Shown piece after piece: positions 58,633 to 64,000 of a stretch of 64,000 bases of DNA. The first letter of the stretch is position 1; every line of letters starts with the position of its first letter. The translations under genes and the position numbers were made by a program. The notes below the pieces were generated by a model, which ran no database searches, had not been told where the DNA came from, and saw only the letters and a program-made list of their open reading frames with translations. The stretch is taken from assembly GCF_004322755.1 (NCBI RefSeq), contig NZ_CP036401.1, positions 558,001 through 622,000 of the forward strand. The letters are read 5' to 3'. Source of the stretch: Pseudoduganella albidiflava. GTDB lineage: Bacteria > Pseudomonadota > Gammaproteobacteria > Burkholderiales > Burkholderiaceae_D.

Positions 58633-60762
58633 ATGGCCCCGCAAGATCACCTTCCCCCCTCCGCACAGCGAGCCGCGCCGAATCCGGCGCTGGCCGCCCT
58701 CGACCTGATCGCCCGCCTCGTGGCGGCGCTGGAACACACGCCGCTGGTGGCCGTGTGCAGCATCGACCGCGAAGGCCGCGTCCGTTTCTGCAACCGGGCC
58801 TGCGCCGACTTGTCCGGCGTGGCGCCGGAAGCGGTCGTCGGCCAGCCCTTGAAGTGCTTGTTCTCGCGCGGCGACCGCGAAGCCGAGCACGACGCGCTGG
58901 TGGAGCAAGCCTGGCGGACCGGCCGGCATTCGCCGATCGGCGACTGGCACGTGCGCACCGCCAGCGGCCAGGAGCTGTGGCTGTATTCCACGCTGGTGCC
59001 GGTATACCACGAAGGCGAGCTGACGCAGGTGTTCTGCATGGACGTCGACATTTCGGCGCGCAAGCACGCCGAGCGCACGCTGTACCTGGCGGCCCAGGTC
59101 TTCGAGAACAGCCGCGATGCGATCCTGCTGATGGACCGCGACCGCCACGTCATCTCGATCAACCGCGCGTATTCGGAAATCACCGGTTACGGCAGCGGCG
59201 ACATGCCGGGCAAGCCGCTGTCGGTCTACCGTTCCTGCATCGAGGATGAAACCTTCTTCCGCGCCGTCTGGGACCAGATCGAGGCCACCGATCACTGGCA
59301 GGGCGAGATCTGGTCGCGCCGCAAGGGCGGCGAACTGTTTCCCGCCTGGCTGGCGCTGACGGCGATCCGCGACAGCCACGACCAGGTCAGCAATTACATG
59401 GCGATCGTTTCCGACATTACCGAACGCAAGCGCTCGGAAGAACAGACGCGCCACCTGGCCGAACACGATTTCCTGACCGACCTGCCGAACCGCGTGCTGC
59501 TGCTGGACCGCCTGTCGCTGGCCCTGTCCGCCGCGCGCCGCAACGGCAGCATGCTGGCGATCCTGTTCCTGGACCTGGACCGCTTCAAGCGCATCAACGA
59601 CACGCTGGGCCACCAGGTGGGCGACCAGCTGTTGCAGGAAGTGGCCGCGCGCCTGCTGAAATGCGTGCGCAAGGTCGATACCGTCAGCCGGCAGGGTGGC
59701 GACGAGTTCGTCATCATCCTGGCCGGCATCGGCGGCATCGACCACGCGGCGCACGTGGCGGACACGATCCGGCAGGCGATCTGCCAGCCCTATGCGATCG
59801 GCGCCCACGAATTGCACGTGTCCACGTCCATCGGCGTGTCCATCTTCCCCAGCGATGGCGATGATATCGACACCCTGGTGAAGAACGCCGACATCGCGAT
59901 GTACCACGCCAAGCAGGGCGGCCGCAACAACTTCCAGTTCTTCAGCGCCGAGATGAACGAGCGCATCGTCGAACGCGCGTCCTTCGAGCAGGGCTTGCGC
60001 CGCGCGCTGGCCGAAGGGCAGTTCGAGCTGGCGTTCGAGCCGGAGCTGGACATCGCCACCGGCACCCTGGTGGCGCTGGAAGCGCTGATCCGCTGGCGCC
60101 ACCCGGAGCTGGGCCTGTTGTTGCCGGAGCGCTTCCTCGGCGTTGCGGAAGAGGCCGGCCTGATGGTGCCGATCGGCGACTGGGTGCTGCGCGAGGCTTG
60201 CCGCCACGCGCGCCGCTGGCATGACGGCGGCCAGGCGGTGGCGGTGGCCGTCAACCTGTCGCTGACGCAGTTCATGCAGCGCGACCTGGTCGACCGCGTG
60301 CGTGCCGCGCTGGAAGCGGCCGGCCTGGAAGCGCGCTTCCTCGAGCTGGAGCTGACCGAGTCCATCATCATGAAGGGGGGCGGCGCCACTGCCGCCACGC
60401 TGCACGGGCTGCGCGCGCTGGGCGTGCGGCTGTCGCTGGACGACTTCGGCACCGGCTGGTCGCGCCTCGGGCAGCTGAAGGACTACCCGATCGACAAGCT
60501 GAAGATCGCGCAAGCCTTCCTGCGCGATGGCGGCGATGAAACGGTGATCCGCACCATCATCGCGATGGCGCGCAGCATGCGGATGACGGTGATCGCGGAA
60601 GGGGTGGAGACCCCGGGTCAGCTGGCTTTCCTGCGCGGCGAAGGGTGCGACCTGTACCAGGGCCGCCAGGCCGAAGCGGCGGTGCAGGACAGCGGCCTGG
60701 GTGGTGTTGCCAGTCTTGGCAGCCTGGCTGTCCAGGGCAGGGCGGATGCCTGGCAGTCGTAA
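58633..60762 (+). CDS. PAS-PAS-GGDEF-EAL cyclic-di-GMP signalling protein
   Basis: The protein is 709 residues if started at MAPQDHLPPSAQR; a TTG at 58546 is an in-frame alternative. Two PAS domains (about 20-140 and 150-265) precede a GGDEF domain with intact RQGGDEFV (about 352-359) and an EAL domain with LEALIRW (about 480-486), VNLSLTQF, LELTES, DDFGTGWS and AEGVET. The usual KIDRSF segment reads KIAQAF, and after GCDLYQG the normal GYLFSRPLP end is replaced by about 38 unrelated residues, so phosphodiesterase activity may be lost. Cytoplasmic; probably synthesises c-di-GMP. Confidence 0.9.
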   Translation: MAPQDHLPPSAQRAAPNPALAALDLIARLVAALEHTPLVAVCSIDREGRVRFCNRACADLSGVAPEAVVGQPLKCLFSRGDREAEHDALVEQAWRTGRHSPIGDWHVRTASGQELWLYSTLVPVYHEGELTQVFCMDVDISARKHAERTLYLAAQVFENSRDAILLMDRDRHVISINRAYSEITGYGSGDMPGKPLSVYRSCIEDETFFRAVWDQIEATDHWQGEIWSRRKGGELFPAWLALTAIRDSHDQVSNYMAIVSDITERKRSEEQTRHLAEHDFLTDLPNRVLLLDRLSLALSAARRNGSMLAILFLDLDRFKRINDTLGHQVGDQLLQEVAARLLKCVRKVDTVSRQGGDEFVIILAGIGGIDHAAHVADTIRQAICQPYAIGAHELHVSTSIGVSIFPSDGDDIDTLVKNADIAMYHAKQGGRNNFQFFSAEMNERIVERASFEQGLRRALAEGQFELAFEPELDIATGTLVALEALIRWRHPELGLLLPERFLGVAEEAGLMVPIGDWVLREACRHARRWHDGGQAVAVAVNLSLTQFMQRDLVDRVRAALEAAGLEARFLELELTESIIMKGGGATAATLHGLRALGVRLSLDDFGTGWSRLGQLKDYPIDKLKIAQAFLRDGGDETVIRTIIAMARSMRMTVIAEGVETPGQLAFLRGEGCDLYQGRQAEAAVQDSGLGGVASLGSLAVQGRADAWQS

Positions 60763-60768
60763 GGCGCG

Positions 60769-61755
60769 TCAGAACAGCCGCATCCGCACCAGCACCTGCC
60801 CATGGTCGGACGCCTCGGGCCGCTCCAGCCGCAAATGGTCGTTGAAATAGCTGACGTCGACCACCTCGCCGATCGCGCGCGGCGAATGCCGGTTGAATTC
60901 CTCCGACACGAGCACGTGGTCGATCGTCGAGTAATGCCCTTCGTGGATGCTGGTATAGCCCACGTGGCGCAAGTGGTCCTGGCGCAGCTGGATCTGGTTG
61001 CTGTCGTACAGCCGGCCGCGGCGCTCCTCGGCCTGGGGCACCTTGCCGCCGTTGCCATCGATGCCGCGCGTGCCTCCGGTGCCCAGCACGATCGTGGTGG
61101 TGACGGCATCGGCCGTGTCGTTGAAGTCGCCGAGCACCACGCACGGCCGGCGCGTTTCGCGCATCATCTTCGACAGCAGCACGCGCAGCGCCACCGCCTC
61201 GGTGCCGCGCCAGACGAGCGAGCGCAGGCTGGCCATCGCGTAGTGCAGCGGGTCTTCGCCGCTGTCGCCACTGCGGTAATCGGGGCGGCGCGATTTCAGG
61301 TGCACCACCAGCACGTCCACGATGCGCTCGCCGGGCAGCACCACCTGCACATGCAGCGGCGCGCGGGCGAAACGGTCGGAGTCGGGGCTGCCGGAATCGC
61401 ACGGCACATCGGCGGGAAAGCTGGCATAGATGGCGGGCGGGCCGGCGAAGGGCAGGCGCGATACGATGGCCACGCTCGGCGTCAGGCGGTGCGCCTGCGG
61501 ATCCGGGTCGAAGCCGGCATGCAGCGCTTCGCCATACTTGCGGGTGCGGGACAGGACATCGCGCAATGCCGCCTGCGAAAAGATTTCCTGGAAGCCGATC
61601 ACGTCCGCGTCGAGTTGATCGAGTTGCTGCGCGATCCAGTTCGCCTTGGCGTCGTAGCCTTCGGGAGTCAGGGGCTCGAGGTTGTCGTACAATTTCACGC
61701 CCGGCGGGGCGAGGTTGCAGACGTTGAAGGTCGCAAAGCGAATTTCTTCCTGCAT
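60769..61755 (-). CDS. Endonuclease/exonuclease/phosphatase (EEP) family protein
   Basis: The 328-residue EEP-fold protein has Asn-Glu metal motifs (FATFNVCNL at about 8-16; GFQEIFSQ with Glu about 53), GDFND (about 212-216) and SDHGQVLVR with the catalytic His (about 318). It has no signal peptide, so a cytoplasmic phosphodiesterase or nuclease is likely; the substrate may be DNA, RNA or a phospho-sugar. The start MQEEIRFATFNV at 61755 follows GGAGTTCCTC. It is convergent with the GGDEF-EAL gene with 6 bp between stops and divergent from ybaK. Confidence 0.86.
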   Translation of the reverse strand: MQEEIRFATFNVCNLAPPGVKLYDNLEPLTPEGYDAKANWIAQQLDQLDADVIGFQEIFSQAALRDVLSRTRKYGEALHAGFDPDPQAHRLTPSVAIVSRLPFAGPPAIYASFPADVPCDSGSPDSDRFARAPLHVQVVLPGERIVDVLVVHLKSRRPDYRSGDSGEDPLHYAMASLRSLVWRGTEAVALRVLLSKMMRETRRPCVVLGDFNDTADAVTTTIVLGTGGTRGIDGNGGKVPQAEERRGRLYDSNQIQLRQDHLRHVGYTSIHEGHYSTIDHVLVSEEFNRHSPRAIGEVVDVSYFNDHLRLERPEASDHGQVLVRMRLF

Positions 61756-61791
61756 AATGAGGAACTCCTTTTCAAACGATCGTAACACGGC

Positions 61792-62283
61792 ATGGCCAAG
61801 AAAGAGCACATTTCAGAGACCCCGGCAACCGCGCTGCTCAGGCAGCACAAGGTGCCGTTCAGCGAACACCCTTACGAGTACGAAGAACATGGCGGCACCT
61901 CGGTGTCGTCGCGCGCACTGGGCGTCGACGAGCACCACGTGGTCAAGACCCTGGTGATGCAGGACGAAGCCGCCAAGCCATTGATTGTGCTGATGCACGG
62001 CGATCGCAAGGTGTCGACGAAAAATTTGGCGCGCAACATCGGCTGCAAGTCCGTCGAACCGTGCAAGCCGGAGGTCGCGCAGCGCCATTCGGGCTACATG
62101 GTGGGAGGTACTTCGCCGTTCGGCACGCGCAAGGCAATGCCGGTGTACGTCGAAGCATCCATCCTGCAACTGGAAACAATTTATATCAATGGCGGCCGGC
62201 GCGGTTTCCTGGTGGGCATCGCCCCCCGCACATTGACCGAGGTGCTGGGCGCGCGCCCGGTCACCTGCGCGCTGGCCGACTGA
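61792..62283 (+). CDS. ybaK: Cys-tRNA(Pro) deacylase YbaK/EbsC
   Basis: The 163-residue YbaK-type editing enzyme hydrolyses Cys wrongly attached to tRNA-Pro. Key family elements are visible in ETPATALLRQHKVPFSEHPYEYEE, the catalytic Lys pattern HVVKTLVM (about 44-51) and GGTSPFGTRK (about 104-113). Length and composition are typical. It is followed 43 bp later by plsY in the same direction. Confidence 0.94.
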   Translation: MAKKEHISETPATALLRQHKVPFSEHPYEYEEHGGTSVSSRALGVDEHHVVKTLVMQDEAAKPLIVLMHGDRKVSTKNLARNIGCKSVEPCKPEVAQRHSGYMVGGTSPFGTRKAMPVYVEASILQLETIYINGGRRGFLVGIAPRTLTEVLGARPVTCALAD

Positions 62284-62326
62284 TCGCCACGTGCTCCACC
62301 AACACTCCATAGGATAATTACAGGAA

Positions 62327-62959
62327 ATGACTACCCTCCTGCTGGCGGTTGCCGCCTACCTGATCGGCTCGATCTCTTTCGCTGTCGTCGTGAGCAAGGT
62401 CTACGGCCTGTCCGACCCGCGCACCTACGGCTCCGGCAACCCGGGCGCCACCAATGTGCTGCGCAGCGGCAACAAGGGCGCCGCCATCTGGACCCTGGTC
62501 GGCGACGCCTTCAAGGGCTGGCTGGCGGTCTGGCTGGTGATCCGTTTCGCCGGCCAGCTCGGCGTCGGCGACGGCACCATCGCGCTGGTCGCCATCGCGG
62601 TCTTCCTCGGCCACCTGTGGCCGGTGTTCTTCCGCTTCGAGGGCGGCAAGGGCGTGGCGACGGCCGCCGGCGTGCTGCTGGCGCTGGATATCTGGCTTGG
62701 CCTGGCCACGCTCGCCACCTGGCTGATCATCGCCTACGCGTTCCGCTACTCGTCGCTGGCCGCGCTGATCGCCGCCGTGTTCGCGCCGCTGTACTACGGC
62801 CTGCTGTTCGGCGTGGAGCCGCAGCTGTTCGCGGTGGTGGCCATGTGCGGCCTGCTGATCTGGCGCCATGCGAAGAACATCGGCAACCTGATGGCCGGCA
62901 AGGAAAGCCGCATCGGCAGCAAGAGCAAGGGCGCCACCGCGGGTGCCAAGAAGAAGTAA
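62327..62959 (+). CDS. plsY: Acyl-phosphate:glycerol-3-phosphate acyltransferase
   Basis: The 210-residue inner-membrane enzyme starts membrane phospholipid synthesis by acylating glycerol-3-phosphate from acyl-phosphate. About seven helices and the family loops [19 protein letters not shown] (about 36-54) and [17 protein letters not shown] (about 101-117) are intact. Its tail is Lys/Ser-rich and ends AGAKKK, a basic C-terminus that may bind lipid head groups. It is downstream of ybaK, probably in one unit. Confidence 0.95.
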   Translation: MTTLLLAVAAYLIGSISFAVVVSKVYGLSDPRTYGSGNPGATNVLRSGNKGAAIWTLVGDAFKGWLAVWLVIRFAGQLGVGDGTIALVAIAVFLGHLWPVFFRFEGGKGVATAAGVLLALDIWLGLATLATWLIIAYAFRYSSLAALIAAVFAPLYYGLLFGVEPQLFAVVAMCGLLIWRHAKNIGNLMAGKESRIGSKSKGATAGAKKK

Positions 62960-63035
62960 CTTGTAAAAGCGGCTTGCAATCCCGGCAACGGCCCTCATCA
63001 TCCGGCGATCGGCCGCCGCCGGCGGCCCCGCATCC

Positions 63036-63731
63036 ATGAAGGCCGCCATGTCCACACCCGCCATCTCCACGACCTCCACACCTGGCACACCCGCTCCGCT
63101 CCGTATCGATTTCGTTTCCGACGTGTCCTGCCCCTGGTGCGCGGTCGGGCTGAAGTCGCTGGAAACGGCGCTGGCCCGCATTCCCGAAGCGGCCGTCGAA
63201 TTCCACTTCCAGCCCTTTGAACTCAACCCGGACATGGGCAAGGAAGGGCAGGACATCACCGAGCACATCGCCGAAAAATACGGCAGCACGCCGGAGCAGC
63301 AGGAACAGTCGCGCGAAATGATCCGCCAGCGCGGCGCGGCGGTCGGCTTCACGTTCGCGATGGACAAGCGCAGCCGCATCTACAACACCTTCGACGCCCA
63401 CCGGCTGCTGCACTGGGCCGAGGAAGCGGGGCGCCAGAAGGAACTCAAGCACGCCCTGCTCGAAGCCTACTTCACGAACGGCGAAGACCCCAGCTCCCAC
63501 GAGGTGCTGCTGGGCGCGGCAGAGCGGGTGGGGCTGGACCGAGCCGCCGCCCGGCAAGTGCTGGAATCCGGCCAGTTCGCCGACGAGGTGCGCATGCTCG
63601 AACAATACTGGCAGCAGGCCGGCGTGCGTTCGGTGCCGGCCGTCGTCATCAACCAGCGCCACCTCATTTCCGGCGGCCAGCCGCCCGAGGTGTTCGAAGG
63701 TGCGCTGCGGCAAATCCTGGCAGGCAAGTGA
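63036..63731 (+). CDS. DsbA/FrnE-family oxidoreductase
   Basis: The 231-residue protein has the 2-hydroxychromene isomerase/FrnE-type DsbA fold with the active-site CPWC (Cys32-Cys35) early in the chain and the GVRSVPAVVIN segment (cis-Pro about 205) near the end. No signal peptide is visible, so it is cytoplasmic, unlike true DsbA. Such proteins act as thiol-disulfide oxidoreductases, some in stress or aromatic metabolism. ATG 63048 is an alternative start. Transcribed after plsY but separated by 76 bp. Confidence 0.9.
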   Translation: MKAAMSTPAISTTSTPGTPAPLRIDFVSDVSCPWCAVGLKSLETALARIPEAAVEFHFQPFELNPDMGKEGQDITEHIAEKYGSTPEQQEQSREMIRQRGAAVGFTFAMDKRSRIYNTFDAHRLLHWAEEAGRQKELKHALLEAYFTNGEDPSSHEVLLGAAERVGLDRAAARQVLESGQFADEVRMLEQYWQQAGVRSVPAVVINQRHLISGGQPPEVFEGALRQILAGK

Positions 63732-63873
63732 TCCGCATGCCGGTGTGACCGCACCGGGTCTTTTGAGCTACACTGCCGCGGCACGAAATGTTGTTCATCC
63801 CGCCATCCACAGTGGGGAAGCGTGCGCGCAGCGAGCACCGTATCATCGGACCACAGACATCAGGAGAACAGCC

Positions 63874-64000
63874 ATGCCGAAAGCCATCTGGAACGGCGCC
63901 GTCATCGCCGAGGCCACCGCCGACGAGGTGGAGATCGTCGAGCAGAACGTGTATTTCCCGCCCGAGCGCGTCAGGCGCGAATACCTGAAGGACAGCAGCC
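63874..64000 (+). CDS. DUF427-family protein, N-terminal fragment
   Basis: The first 42 codons of a gene that continues past the right edge. The start MPKAIWNGAVIAEATADEVE matches the opening of DUF427 proteins, a small beta-rich family of unknown function. The ATG follows the good ribosome site AGGAGAACAGCC. The ordinary part of the domain is not visible. Confidence 0.8.
   Translation, partial: MPKAIWNGAVIAEATADEVEIVEQNVYFPPERVRREYLKDSS

Overview
The window is a GC-rich chromosomal segment of a Gram-negative bacterium, most probably a betaproteobacterium of the Oxalobacteraceae (Massilia/Duganella type). That placement is inferred from the gene order (miaB-phoH-ybeY-corC-lnt-glyQ-glyS), the PEP-CTERM exported proteins, the TRAP transporter with dctSR-type regulators and the Tat/Sec envelope genes. 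No database search was run. I saw no rRNA, CRISPR array, insertion sequence or prophage; the only RNA genes I support are two identical tRNA-Met genes.

Layout. 1-7860 is a housekeeping block on the minus strand (glyS, glyQ, lnt, corC, ybeY, phoH, miaB) broken by a plus-strand CorA/ZntB-type transporter gene. 8328-14594 holds small regulators, an HDOD protein, a PEP-CTERM protein with an EF-hand loop, a tautomerase/SDR/LysR unit and a ChaN-type lipoprotein. A decayed copy of the chaN 5' end lies 2.2 kb upstream of the intact gene. 14930-25741 is a pectin/galacturonate locus: uronate dehydrogenase, galactarate dehydratase, a FadR-type regulator with two operators in its own promoter, a TonB receptor, and then rhamnogalacturonan acetylesterase, pectin methylesterase and a GH28 polygalacturonase. 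Together they would cut and import pectin fragments and oxidise galacturonate through galactarate. The lower steps are not in the window.

26036-37324 is an accessory stretch: a glycosyltransferase, a thioredoxin, an MFS symporter, an amidohydrolase with two XapX proteins, a winged-helix ATPase regulator, a 1002-residue glycine-rich PEP-CTERM protein and two unknown proteins. 37394-37623 carries the tRNA-Met pair with a clear promoter. 37766-50498 is mostly housekeeping (miaA, mutL, a cyclophilin, DedA, an alpha carbonic anhydrase, a mutarotase, amiC, tsaE, queG), followed by a MarR/CPBP-protease unit and an AAA ATPase. 50501-56147 is a C4-dicarboxylate TRAP system (dctPQM) with its divergent sensor and regulator. 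56694-64000 carries ogt, xerD, a PAS-GGDEF-EAL protein, an EEP-family phosphodiesterase, ybaK, plsY, a FrnE-like oxidoreductase and the start of a DUF427 gene.

The most unusual feature is the non-coding DNA. There is a palindromic repeat family with a GGGTCAGACCC core in four copies, three of which bracket the pectin locus. A structured element sits just after the stop codons of garD and the polygalacturonase. Two separate 14-bp tandem arrays lie upstream of exported-protein genes. Three genes have their last codons and stop codon tandemly duplicated.
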